A stretch of DNA of 58,996 nt. It comes from Bacteriovoracaceae bacterium. GTDB lineage: Bacteria > Bdellovibrionota > Bacteriovoracia > Bacteriovoracales > Bacteriovoracaceae. A program made the position numbers and the translations under genes. Below are positions 8,757 to 17,415 of this stretch, piece after piece. The stretch lies in NCBI GenBank assembly GCA_016786485.1, contig JAEUWD010000062.1:1-58996 (forward strand). The letters are read 5' to 3'. The notes under the pieces are model-generated. The model searched no databases and was not told the origin of the DNA. It saw only the letters and a program-made list of their open reading frames with translations. Each line of letters starts with the position of its first letter. Positions within the stretch are counted from its first letter, which is position 1.

Positions 8757-9725
8757 ATGAAAATGTTTTTAATTTTATTCTCTTGTTTACTTGTGACGAT
8801 GGCCCATGCCGAAAAAATTAAATTAGCGGTACTGACTCCAGAAGGAACATCGTGGTCGAATTCTTTAGCAGATATGACCAAAGAAATCAAAAGTGTTACC
8901 AAGGGTGAAATTGATTTTCGCATTTATTATGGTGGGGTCGCAGGAGATGAAAGTGACGTTGTTCGAAAAATTCGCGTAGGTCAATTACACGGTGGATTTT
9001 TCACAGGCAAGACTCTAGGTGAGTTTACGAACGATTTAAGAGTGGTCGAAATACCTTTTACTTTCCACCATGACCGCGCCAAAGCTTGGAAAATGGTGGA
9101 AGCTTTAACAAATGATTTTTCAACTTCGCTCCGTAAAAATGGTTTCGAGAGTTTGGGCTATTATGAAATTGGCCAAGTCTATGTGATTTCGACGAAGAAA
9201 GTGAATACATTAAATGAGCTTAAAGGGATAAAAATTTGGTCATGGGAAGGTGATCAGATTGTGAAGGCGATGGTGGACTCATTGCAACTGGTTTCAATTC
9301 CATTAGCACTTCCTGATGTTCTTTCATCACTTTCAACGGGCATTATCGAAGCGGCGTATGCTCCTCCGATGGGAATTTTAGCGCTTCAATGGCAAACCAA
9401 GATTAAATATCTCGTCGACTATCCGGTGGCTTTTTCAATTGGTGCGCTCCTGATCTCAAATAAAATTTGGGATAAGATCAGTCCTGCCAATCAAAAAATT
9501 ATTAAAGAAATTGCAAGTAAGTACATCAAGCAAACTAATGCGCAAACAGTCTTAGATAATACGGAAGCATTGAACGCTTTAAAAAATAGTGGAATTACTT
9601 TTATTAAGTTTCCAGACAGCGATATTCAGCAAGCTGATAATATTCGTAAAGACGTAGTAAAAAGAATTGTTCCACAATTTATTTCAACGCAAGGTTATCA
9701 GAAACTGGAGAAGCTCCTTAAATGA
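8757..9725 (+). CDS. dctP: TRAP transporter substrate-binding protein, DctP family
   Basis: The periplasmic solute receptor of a TRAP transporter; about 322 residues with a signal peptide ending near AHA (residues 16-18). Family features include VGQLHGGFFTG, the VVEIPFTFHH segment and LNELKGIKIWSWEGDQIV. Where most DctP proteins carry an Arg that binds a ligand carboxylate (LKGLKIR-type), this one has Trp161. I therefore infer that the ligand is not a simple organic acid. Possible starts are GTG 8748, ATG 8754 and ATG 8757. I prefer 8757 because the AGGTG at 8746-8750 is then 6 bases away. The stop overlaps dctQ by four bases. Confidence 0.9.
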   Translation: MKMFLILFSCLLVTMAHAEKIKLAVLTPEGTSWSNSLADMTKEIKSVTKGEIDFRIYYGGVAGDESDVVRKIRVGQLHGGFFTGKTLGEFTNDLRVVEIPFTFHHDRAKAWKMVEALTNDFSTSLRKNGFESLGYYEIGQVYVISTKKVNTLNELKGIKIWSWEGDQIVKAMVDSLQLVSIPLALPDVLSSLSTGIIEAAYAPPMGILALQWQTKIKYLVDYPVAFSIGALLISNKIWDKISPANQKIIKEIASKYIKQTNAQTVLDNTEALNALKNSGITFIKFPDSDIQQADNIRKDVVKRIVPQFISTQGYQKLEKLLK

Positions 9726-10195
9726 TAAAAAAACTCTCGGGTCTTTTGGACAAACTGATTTCTCATGTCCTTGTGGCTGTTATCAGTTTAGTCACGCTAC
9801 TTTCATTACTCGGAATTATTCTTCGACAGTTTCAAGTCACTTTTCTGTGGTTAGAACCACTTATTCGCCACTTAATTTTTATCAGTTCCTTTTTGGCAGC
9901 AGCTTTGGCCGTGGCCGATGATAAGCACATTAAAATTGAAATCTTAAAAAATATTTTGGAAAAGCGAGTGAAACTTTCCAAGTTTACGTCCTATGCCGTG
10001 ATGCTTTCTTCTTTTTTTGTTTTAGGCTGGTTGACCTATGCTTCTTGGCAATTTTATCAAGTTGAAAAAACGTATGCTGATATTGGCTTTCTTGGTATTC
10101 CTACTAGTTTCTGGATCGGTTCCATGACGGCCGGATTGGGATTGATGTTATTTCGTTTGTTTTTAAATCTTTTAAAATGTGAAAAAACTCAATGA
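9722..10195 (+). CDS. dctQ: TRAP transporter small permease, DctQ family
   Basis: The 157-residue membrane protein has four predicted transmembrane segments at about residues 14-35, 45-65, 82-105 and 128-150, as is usual for DctQ. The motif WLEPLIRHLIFISSFLAAAL matches the conserved second helix region with its (W/E)PLxR signature. DctQ stabilises the large subunit in the inner membrane. Both ends use four-base ATGA overlaps, with dctP upstream and dctM downstream, so the three are translated in a coupled way. Confidence 0.9.
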   Translation: MIKKLSGLLDKLISHVLVAVISLVTLLSLLGIILRQFQVTFLWLEPLIRHLIFISSFLAAALAVADDKHIKIEILKNILEKRVKLSKFTSYAVMLSSFFVLGWLTYASWQFYQVEKTYADIGFLGIPTSFWIGSMTAGLGLMLFRLFLNLLKCEKTQ

Positions 10196-11457
10196 CCTAC
10201 GATATTCTTTTTTATCTTTTAGGTTTAGGATTTGCTTTAATCGGGATGCCACTCTTTTTAGTCTTAGGTTACTTTGCACTAGTGGCCTTCACTTTAAATG
10301 GCATTGATGCTTCAGCTGTGATGGTTGAAATTTATCGTATTGCATCTGCGCCAACACTTTCAACAATTCCGATGTTTACTATCGCGGGTTTCTTTCTAGC
10401 AGAATCCAAGGCACCAAAAAGATTATTATTATTCACACAGGCCATCTTCGGTTGGTTACCAGGTGGCTCAGCGGTGGTCGGATTATTATTGTGTGCTTTC
10501 TTCACCGCTTTCACTGGCGCTTCAGGCGTTACTATTATTGCTTTAGGCGGACTTATTTTTCCCATTCTTATCGCTGAAGGTTTTTCAGAAAGATTTGCAC
10601 TGGGACTAATTACTTCTTCTGGTTCACTTGGTTTATTATTGCCTCCAAGCTTGCCACTCATTCTTTATGGGATTGTCGCGAAAGTTGATATTGATACTTT
10701 ATTTCGGGCAGGGATTTTACCCGCAGCTTTTTTAATTACGATTTTAGCAATCTATTCATATTTCCAAGTTAATAAAAGTGCGACTAAAAAGAACTTTTCA
10801 ACACCAGATGTGGTGGCGGCAATCAAAGCTGCTCGTTATGAATTGCCGCTTCCGATTGTTATTTTAGGCAGTATTTACGGCGGGATGATTACCATTACCG
10901 AAGCCGCAACTTTAACTTTGGTTTATACCTTTATCGTGGAATTCTGGTTGTATAAAGACTTAAGTATTGGAAAAGATCTGGTGCGGATTATTAAAGAAAG
11001 TATGCTCTTAGTTGGTGCCATTTTACTTATTCTTTGTTGTGCGATGGGGTTTACTAATTTCTTGGTTGATGAAGAAATACCAATGAAAATTTTGGCCTCT
11101 ATGGAAAATCTGATTACTAACAAATATATTTTCTTATTTGTGCTAAATATTTTCTTATTGATTGTGGGTTGTATGATGGATATTTTTAGCGCCATCATTG
11201 TGGTCGTCCCACTCATTCTGCCGATTGCGAATAAATTCGGCGTTGATCCGATCCATTTGGCGATGATTTTCCTAACCAATTTAGAAATTGGTTATATTAC
11301 TCCACCAGTCGGACTTAATTTATTTATTAGTAGCTACCGTTTTAATAAACCAATGATGGAAATCTATAGAGCATCGGTCGGTTTTCTAGTAGTATTATTA
11401 ATAGGATTATTAATTATTACTTACATACCATGGTTGAGCGTCGCATTTACACATTAA
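10192..11457 (+). CDS. dctM: TRAP transporter large permease, DctM family
   Basis: The 421-residue protein is almost entirely hydrophobic, with about 11-12 transmembrane helices, and is the ion-coupled transport subunit. Recognisable DctM pieces are GMPLFLVLGY near the start, the TGASGVTIIALGGLIFPIL discontinuous-helix region, SGSLGLLLPPSLPLILYG, and LEIGYITPPVGLNLF near the C-terminus. It pairs with DctQ and takes ligand from DctP, using a sodium or proton gradient. Its 3' end overlaps the next gene by 28 bases, so that gene belongs to the same operon. Confidence 0.93.
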   Translation: MTYDILFYLLGLGFALIGMPLFLVLGYFALVAFTLNGIDASAVMVEIYRIASAPTLSTIPMFTIAGFFLAESKAPKRLLLFTQAIFGWLPGGSAVVGLLLCAFFTAFTGASGVTIIALGGLIFPILIAEGFSERFALGLITSSGSLGLLLPPSLPLILYGIVAKVDIDTLFRAGILPAAFLITILAIYSYFQVNKSATKKNFSTPDVVAAIKAARYELPLPIVILGSIYGGMITITEAATLTLVYTFIVEFWLYKDLSIGKDLVRIIKESMLLVGAILLILCCAMGFTNFLVDEEIPMKILASMENLITNKYIFLFVLNIFLLIVGCMMDIFSAIIVVVPLILPIANKFGVDPIHLAMIFLTNLEIGYITPPVGLNLFISSYRFNKPMMEIYRASVGFLVVLLIGLLIITYIPWLSVAFTH

Positions 11458-12977
11458 TCAGTTTTTTCTTGGCCTTTGCCATGGCCGCACCGCTTTTTGC
11501 AAATACTCACTATTACGACACACTTTACCTTGGTGAAAAAAATCCCGAAAATTTTTCAGGCCGAACTTTTCCTTCTGTTCATCAGAATGAATATTTAGGC
11601 AGTTTCGAAGATTTTGAAACGCAGTACTACGCAGATTATTTTGATCGTTTTATCGTGAAGGATCTCACGATGCTTAAAGCTTTTTTTCAAACTTCAGTTC
11701 CCATGGGAATGAATTGTCCTAATTCAGTTTTAGATCGTCATGTGGATTATATTCAATATAGTTATCGTTTATTAAATCTGAGTTATCTTTATGAAGCTTT
11801 CTCTGACTATCATCAGCTATCCAAGTTGCACGCAAGTATGGAAGATTGTCAACTTAATTACCAAGAACTCTTAAATAAATGCCAGCCAAAAACATCAGAA
11901 ATGAAAAACTTTATTCAACACGCGCTGGTTTTTTTAAGTAAATATAATGATTTTCGTCTGACCAGTACGAGTATTCCTGCTACCCAAAATGCACTTTCTC
12001 AACTGCTAACCAGCAGTAAAGCTTCAGTGCTCCAGTCGCGTTTACAGTCGTGGTGTACAAAAAAAAACTGTAAGTCAGAGCAAGTCGTGAGTGAATTTAA
12101 TAAAATTTGTTATGCTGATAAAAAACTTTTCCAGAAGATTTGCTCAGAAGAAGATGATCTTTATGGAAGCGCCAATAATATTTTGGCCTTTGATCTTTTA
12201 AGTCGTTCAAATGTCATTAACGTTTTCAATCAAGAAGGTTTAGCGCTAGGTTGTTTACGCCGTTACTCACAATTGAAAAAAAATAGCGAAGAACCGGCGG
12301 ATTTTTTACCGGGTTTATATGCTCAAATACGTCAGAACTTGACCACTCAATATGGAAATCGCTTTCTCCAAGGAATGTTATTTATTCCAGGTGCCTTACG
12401 CGAGTTTACCGAAAAAGGTTTAACCGAAATTTTTGAGCCAAAAATTCACGAAGTTATTGAAGTCACCAAAATAGAACCAAATAAGGAATTAGGTGATGAA
12501 GCAAAAATCGAAGTTAAGGCCAAGCCGAAAGAAGAAGTGCCAAAAGAAGTGGTAATTGAGAAACCGACTGAGAAAACAGAAAAGGCCTTTAAGGTGGCCG
12601 TGGATATTCTGGCCAACGAAGGTGTTCAGCAAGTTGATTTAGAAATGCTAAAATTCAAATATGATTATTTTTTTACGCCAGAAACAATTCAGAAGTTAGA
12701 TAATGCTTTAAAAAAGTACAGTTCACATTCGATGTTAAGTAATATGAAAAAGAAGGATAAGTTGGGAGAGAAGAAAGCCCCTGTGCCTTTGAGTTTTATC
12801 AAGTACATGATTGATACTGAGAATCACCAGTCACTTTTTAATATGACCCTCATTCTAAGTGATAAATTTTATATTTTTAATAATTTCGAAGATGAAGTTT
12901 CAAAAGTGTATTTGATTCAATTAAAAAATGACATTAGCACCAATTACGCTTGGCAAATTAGTCTACTAAAAAATTAA
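11430..12977 (+). CDS. Exported protein of unknown function at the end of the TRAP operon
   Basis: The 515-residue product has a signal peptide ending near PLFANT (about residue 25). The mature protein contains about eight Cys residues spread over the first half, a Lys/Glu/Pro-rich linker at about residues 345-385 (EVKAKPKEEVPKEVV), and a C-terminal domain of about 125 residues. Its start lies 28 bases inside dctM, so it is translated from the TRAP transcript and may act with the transporter in the periplasm. No family is recognised. Its stop interlocks with that of the convergent HAD gene (TTAA, 12974-12977). Confidence 0.75.
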   Translation: MVERRIYTLISFFLAFAMAAPLFANTHYYDTLYLGEKNPENFSGRTFPSVHQNEYLGSFEDFETQYYADYFDRFIVKDLTMLKAFFQTSVPMGMNCPNSVLDRHVDYIQYSYRLLNLSYLYEAFSDYHQLSKLHASMEDCQLNYQELLNKCQPKTSEMKNFIQHALVFLSKYNDFRLTSTSIPATQNALSQLLTSSKASVLQSRLQSWCTKKNCKSEQVVSEFNKICYADKKLFQKICSEEDDLYGSANNILAFDLLSRSNVINVFNQEGLALGCLRRYSQLKKNSEEPADFLPGLYAQIRQNLTTQYGNRFLQGMLFIPGALREFTEKGLTEIFEPKIHEVIEVTKIEPNKELGDEAKIEVKAKPKEEVPKEVVIEKPTEKTEKAFKVAVDILANEGVQQVDLEMLKFKYDYFFTPETIQKLDNALKKYSSHSMLSNMKKKDKLGEKKAPVPLSFIKYMIDTENHQSLFNMTLILSDKFYIFNNFEDEVSKVYLIQLKNDISTNYAWQISLLKN

Positions 12978-13600
12978 GCAAACCATTCAACTTTATAAAC
13001 AAGGGCCGAGGTTGCATTTGCCGAAGCTAGTCCGGTAGGAGAGTCCTCGAAGATAACTGTTCTTTTTGCATCACAATTTAATTTTTTGAAGCCCAAGAAA
13101 TAAGGCGCGGGATCAGGTTTATTTTTAGGTGTATCTTCACGCGTGATGATGCATTCAAAGAGTTTTTTTTCTGTGCTCAATAATTCCATGGTGATTTGTC
13201 TTTCGCTGGAAGTGACCAAGCCTCGTTTGAGTTTTTTCTTTTGGGCCTCTTCAATAAGCGCCTTCATTTGCGGATGCATTTGTGGTGGATTTTCTTTAAA
13301 CATTTTTATAATCACTTCATTCTTACGTTTTAAGAAATCAGCGAGTGTTAAATCCACTTTTTGAAATTTCATAAATTCATGATAGAGCTGAATATCAGAC
13401 CAGCCCTTATACTTAACTTCTAAAGCGCTCCAATCGAGTTTGATATTAAAGCCAGCTTCATCCAAGATCATTTTAAAGGCGATGGCATGGTGTGGTTCGG
13501 TATTATATAACGTACCATCCATGTCAAATATTAAACATTCAAGAGCGGGAAGCTGTTTTTTGATTTCGTCTAAAGTGGGAACTTCTTTGGTTATGAGCAC
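12974..13600 (-). CDS. HAD-superfamily phosphatase, beta-phosphoglucomutase-like
   Basis: The 208-residue cytoplasmic enzyme has HAD motif I in LIFDMDGTLYN (nucleophile Asp26, acid/base Asp28), motif II in LKRGLVTSSE, a Lys in TPKNKPDPAPYF (motif III) and motif IV in VIFEDSPTGL. A cap of subfamily I type lies between motifs I and II. Such proteins dephosphorylate or isomerise small phosphorylated metabolites, and the substrate cannot be read from the sequence. The start is a GTG with AAGG eight bases upstream. Interconverting sugar phosphates is possible, but a general phosphatase is as likely. Confidence 0.88.
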   Translation of the reverse strand: MLITKEVPTLDEIKKQLPALECLIFDMDGTLYNTEPHHAIAFKMILDEAGFNIKLDWSALEVKYKGWSDIQLYHEFMKFQKVDLTLADFLKRKNEVIIKMFKENPPQMHPQMKALIEEAQKKKLKRGLVTSSERQITMELLSTEKKLFECIITREDTPKNKPDPAPYFLGFKKLNCDAKRTVIFEDSPTGLASANATSALVYKVEWFA

Positions 13601-13677
13601 TTTTTTGCCTTTTCAACAAATATCGCATTTTTTGTTTAAAATACTAATTAACTATAGCATAGATTGCGGAGATCTAA

Positions 13678-14037
13678 ATGCGACTCATGACTGATTTTGA
13701 AAATGTGGCACCAAAAAGTTCTAAAAAAACTGGGGGGCAAGTGCGTGAGAAGGTCAGTCAACCGATGCCATCAGCAGAGGAGATTCGCCAAAAGGTTCAG
13801 GCCAACAAAGCTAAAGCGATAGCGAAAGAAAAAGCGATGGTTGATCCGGTCGAAATATCACCGGGTGTTCGTAAAATTCAAGAAGCGGATGGGGTTTTAA
13901 TGAACGATCCTACGCAGCCAGAGACCGTCGGTAAGGTTAAAGACGCACTATCAATGAGTTTTGTGCAGTTTTCAGATAAAGAACGCTCAGTTCTGCAAAA
14001 TATTCTTAATCAGAATCGAGAATCTCAAGAAGCTTGA
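13678..14037 (+). CDS. Small hydrophilic protein, unknown function
   Basis: The 119-residue product has no signal peptide or membrane segment. The first 70 residues are Lys/Ala/Glu/Pro-rich and probably disordered (KKTGGQVREKVSQPMPSAEE, then AKAIAKEKAM). The last 45 residues may form a small helical domain (FSDKERSVLQNILNQNRE). The ATG at 13678 has GGAG six bases upstream. It is 47 bases from the DUF6178 gene and reads the same way, so the two may be co-transcribed. No family is recognised. Confidence 0.65.
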   Translation: MRLMTDFENVAPKSSKKTGGQVREKVSQPMPSAEEIRQKVQANKAKAIAKEKAMVDPVEISPGVRKIQEADGVLMNDPTQPETVGKVKDALSMSFVQFSDKERSVLQNILNQNRESQEA

Positions 14038-14084
14038 TGCTTTGACCCAGACAAGGTAAAAGAAAGGCTAATCGGAGGATACCT

Positions 14085-15803
14085 GTGAAGCCAGTCAAGC
14101 ATACTGACTTTCTGAGCTATTTGCTCATGGAGTCTGAGTCATACAAAAATTTTGATGATATTGAGAAGTTAGTTGAAAGTGGGGTCGAGCTCTCATCATT
14201 ACCCCTTCAGCCACTTTATTTATCGCTTAGAACGACACCGGCCGATCAACTCTCAATGATATTGCCTAAACTTTCATCTGAGCAGCGTCAGGCGATTTTA
14301 GACATAGATGTTTGGCAGAAAGATAATCTGGATATTGAATCTTTTGAAAACTGGCCATTGGTTTTTGCTCGTTGTGGTGATCACAAGGTAGTAAAAGAAT
14401 TTGCTCGTTCAAATGAATTCTTGTTGTATTTAAAATCCAAATTTACCGTTTATACTTTTGATCTGGAAAATCCACAATATCCTGATCACGATAACTTCTT
14501 TTTAACTGACGATAATCAATTTCTTTTGGAGTACGATAGCGAATTAGGTTGCGCCAAAGAAGTGCAATTTCTAGTGAGGATGTTATTTGCTGATCTTGGC
14601 GTGGAAGAAGCTAATGCTCTACTTATGCGTTTGATTAACGATTCTTTTTATTCTTTTCAGGAAGAAATTTATCAAGATAAGCGTAATCGTCTTATCGATT
14701 ACGGTTTTGTGGATTATTTTGATGCACTAGAAATTCGTTCGGCTTTCCCTAATCTGAGCACCATTGATCATTATATTAGCAAGAAAACGGCCACCACTGG
14801 CGAGATTGATGCTCATTCAAAAAATCAGTCATTGCATTCAACCGCGCTTTTAGCTTTTAAAAAAGGCTTAGAAAGTATTCACGAAAGTCTCGAGAAAGTT
14901 AAAAGTGAAAAACGTATTGATTATCTTCAGTTTAATTTTGTTCGTTTAGTAAATGCCAATATTACATTGGATGATTCACTGAAAGAAGGAAGTATCGCCA
15001 TTACACGAACAGGTAATAAAGTTCGAAGTAAAATCCTTTTGGGTTATGACTATGCTTTAAGACAATCAAAAAATAAAAACATTTTTGATGTATTTGATTT
15101 CACTGAATTATTCAAAATTGGTAATTCTTTGATCAACTTGCCAAAAAACAAAATTAAGAAATCGATTGAAAACACACCATTTGAACAAGATGATTTTGAA
15201 TATTTCATGGGACAATACTGGAATACTTTCGTGACCGATAGTATGGATGATATTCCCAAATTAATTCATCCACGTGCTGAAAAGGCCAAAGAAATTGCGA
15301 CAGTCGAGTTATATGAAATTTGGCGTGAGCGGGTCGAAACTTTTGTACAGATTCTTCCTTTCATTAAAACCTTTTTTGAGACCATTCAAAAACTCAATAA
15401 AGAGGGAAAACTAAATGATAATTTCTACCTCAACTATACTGTCGATAATATCGATTTCGAGTCGATTCTCTTGAGCAGTTTTGCTAATTTCAGTTTAGGT
15501 AATTATCAAAATAAAGACGTAAATAAAATGGGTCTTACCACTAGTGAATTTAAAAAGTTCATCGATGCACATTTTGAATTGGTAGATGGTAATCATAAAC
15601 TACGAGCTAGTTCAGATAAAAACTTGCAAAAGAAAGTCCAAGATTTTGCAGAAGCTTATGGCTTTGGTGTCGTGAAAAAATTCGAAGCTTATCTTTATGA
15701 AATTCTCGATGAAAATTTAAGTAATTATAATTTTAATGATTTAAAAGATGAAGACTTTCGCCATGTGGGTGGGCCGATTCTGCTTAATACTCTAAAAAAT
15801 TAA
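14085..15803 (+). CDS. DUF6178 family protein
   Basis: The 572-residue cytoplasmic protein starts with GTG, preceded by GGAGGA with good spacing. The region at about residues 40-110 matches the DUF6178 pattern as I remember it: LPLQPLYLSLRTTPADQL, then LSSEQRQAILDIDVWQKDNLD, then a W-containing helix and a CGDHKVVKEF segment. These proteins are known mainly from delta-type proteobacteria and have no assigned function. The C-terminal two thirds are helical and rich in acidic and aromatic residues. Its stop interlocks by four bases (TTAA) with the convergent gene. Confidence 0.7.
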   Translation: MKPVKHTDFLSYLLMESESYKNFDDIEKLVESGVELSSLPLQPLYLSLRTTPADQLSMILPKLSSEQRQAILDIDVWQKDNLDIESFENWPLVFARCGDHKVVKEFARSNEFLLYLKSKFTVYTFDLENPQYPDHDNFFLTDDNQFLLEYDSELGCAKEVQFLVRMLFADLGVEEANALLMRLINDSFYSFQEEIYQDKRNRLIDYGFVDYFDALEIRSAFPNLSTIDHYISKKTATTGEIDAHSKNQSLHSTALLAFKKGLESIHESLEKVKSEKRIDYLQFNFVRLVNANITLDDSLKEGSIAITRTGNKVRSKILLGYDYALRQSKNKNIFDVFDFTELFKIGNSLINLPKNKIKKSIENTPFEQDDFEYFMGQYWNTFVTDSMDDIPKLIHPRAEKAKEIATVELYEIWRERVETFVQILPFIKTFFETIQKLNKEGKLNDNFYLNYTVDNIDFESILLSSFANFSLGNYQNKDVNKMGLTTSEFKKFIDAHFELVDGNHKLRASSDKNLQKKVQDFAEAYGFGVVKKFEAYLYEILDENLSNYNFNDLKDEDFRHVGGPILLNTLKN

Positions 15804-16150
15804 ATCTGCTTAAAGTGGTTATCAAACATTCGCGCAATGTTCTTCTGTAGATCAGAATCAGGACTATTGACTTCGGACACGATGCTATTAATCGTTCTTT
15901 CGTTTTGATCTTTTTGTTTCGCAATTAATGTTGCAGTTTGCGAATACATGTTCGAATTTCTGAGCTTATTATCAAAAAAATCACATAATTTGGAAAGGCG
16001 TCGGAATTCATCTTCAATAAAGGTAAGCAGTTCGAGCCCTGAGCTTTCATTACGGCTGGTTTTTTTACGATTCTCCGAGGGAGGAGCAATTTTTGTTTCC
16101 TGCAAAAACTCGTCAAAACCTTCATTCTTTTCAACTTTCTTCTTTGGCAC
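15800..16150 (-). CDS. Small soluble protein, unknown function
   Basis: The 116-residue product starts at a GTG that shares its first G with the stop of the preceding gene (TAGTG), so it is coupled to it. The N-terminal 35 residues are highly charged and probably disordered. The remainder is helical (LLTFIEDEFRRLSKLCDFF, then DLQKNIARMFDNHFK). There is no signal peptide. No family is recognised. With its partner upstream it forms a two-gene minus-strand unit between the DUF6178 and CpaF gene groups. Confidence 0.6.
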   Translation of the reverse strand: MPKKKVEKNEGFDEFLQETKIAPPSENRKKTSRNESSGLELLTFIEDEFRRLSKLCDFFDNKLRNSNMYSQTATLIAKQKDQNERTINSIVSEVNSPDSDLQKNIARMFDNHFKQI

Positions 16151-16638
16151 TATTTTTTCCTCTTAATTTTCTTGAGTAACATTTCGTAATAACTACCTTC
16201 TTTTGAAAGGAGAAAAAGTTTTTTATGTTCATTGGCAAAAGTTTTGATTTTTCCCATTTGCTCATTGATATCTAAATTTAAAACTTTATTTTGGAAAAGT
16301 TTTACTTTCATCAGAGCTTCTTGTTCTTTCACATTAAGTGTTTTCTCTTTTTTTTTATAAAATTTCGGTAATTCATCCATATGGCGGATGAGGTTAAAAA
16401 TGCCATTATATTCATTTAAGCTACTAAGAACATAAATGGGGTAAGGGAAGTGAGCTGAGAGATTATTATTTTTGAAAATTTCTTCTAGGATACTTAAAGC
16501 GGAAGCTTGGGTGGACTTAAGATGATCAACTTTGATAACCAGGGGACTACGGCCAATAGAACTTGCGGCCAATAAATTTTTAATAACCTCACGGTCTGAT
16601 CTTTTAACGAGTAATTCTTTATACGCTGGTAATATCAT
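16150..16638 (-). CDS. Soluble protein of unknown function
   Basis: The 162-residue protein may hold a mixed alpha/beta fold: PLVIKVDHLKSTQASALSIL and FPYPIYVLSSLNEYNGIF look like strand-helix units, and a Lys-rich C-terminus follows (LLKKIKRKK). The pattern of a strand followed by an Asp and then a paired Phe/Tyr-Pro strand resembles a receiver-like or response-type domain, but no catalytic residues can be assigned. It is divergent from the CpaF unit, with 85 bases between them. Family not recognised. Confidence 0.6.
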   Translation of the reverse strand: MILPAYKELLVKRSDREVIKNLLAASSIGRSPLVIKVDHLKSTQASALSILEEIFKNNNLSAHFPYPIYVLSSLNEYNGIFNLIRHMDELPKFYKKKEKTLNVKEQEALMKVKLFQNKVLNLDINEQMGKIKTFANEHKKLFLLSKEGSYYEMLLKKIKRKK

Positions 16639-16723
16639 TTCATTTCAATCAGTTATATGGGCAGTTATTGCACTTATTTAAGGATATCAAAAGTATCTAT
16701 AAAATGATTTAGAGGGGAAAAAA

Positions 16724-17413
16724 ATGCTTAATTTTCCGGTTGTTAATCTACCTTTTGAGTTGGTCGAGTTGTTGAAAACGAATATGGCCAATAACGAGGG
16801 TAAAGAAAAAATAATTTTTTCGATCGTAAATAAAAATACTGCGTTAGTACAATTACTCGAAGATCTTTTTGCTGAATTTGATTCTCAAAAAAGACTTCCA
16901 CAAGTTTTGAAAAAAATTAATTGGAATACTTTTCGTGACCATTTTTCTTCGATTTATGTTTATCACGCTGTTCATGGTAAATATCCAAGCAAATCTCAAA
17001 TGAATCTCATCAATGATATTCAAAATTTTGAAGATAGATTAGAAAATGTTACACAGAAATCTCACTCGCGTTCATTCTTATTGGGTTTGTATTTGAAAAT
17101 TATGCAAATTCAATTTCGCAAGGAAGGACAATCTCACAATGCTAATTTTTTGGAAATCCCCGATGAGGTCTTTGAGATCATTAATTTATCGAGCGCTAAA
17201 ACTGAAAAAATCGATTGGCTGGTGCTGATTATTTGGCAACTAAGTCAGATTTTACCTAAAGGAACTTTGAAAAATGAAATTAAGAAAAATAATACTTATA
17301 TGAATATTTATCAAACACTCAGTGCTGGTGAACAAAATCTTTTTTTAAGAAATTGTCTGGCCTATGGTTGTTCGATCAACGAAACAGAATTGTTTCTCAA
17401 CGATAAAGTGTAG
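16724..17413 (+). CDS. Protein of unknown function, in operon with CpaF-like ATPase
   Basis: The 229-residue protein is helical and soluble, with no signal peptide. AGAGGGG lies 7 bases before the ATG. It ends 2 bases before the ATPase gene and so is almost surely co-transcribed and perhaps a partner of the ATPase. The middle contains FRDHFSSIYVYHAVHGKYPS and a Trp-containing helix, KIDWLVLIIWQLSQILPKG. No family is recognised, and it does not resemble TadB, TadC, CpaE or other usual tad neighbours. Confidence 0.6.
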   Translation: MLNFPVVNLPFELVELLKTNMANNEGKEKIIFSIVNKNTALVQLLEDLFAEFDSQKRLPQVLKKINWNTFRDHFSSIYVYHAVHGKYPSKSQMNLINDIQNFEDRLENVTQKSHSRSFLLGLYLKIMQIQFRKEGQSHNANFLEIPDEVFEIINLSSAKTEKIDWLVLIIWQLSQILPKGTLKNEIKKNNTYMNIYQTLSAGEQNLFLRNCLAYGCSINETELFLNDKV

Positions 17414-17415
17414 CA

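Noticed and set aside
10332-10661. 109-codon minus-strand frame inside dctM
   Set aside because: It is antisense to a well-conserved membrane-protein gene and its product is low-complexity, a shadow of the coding strand.
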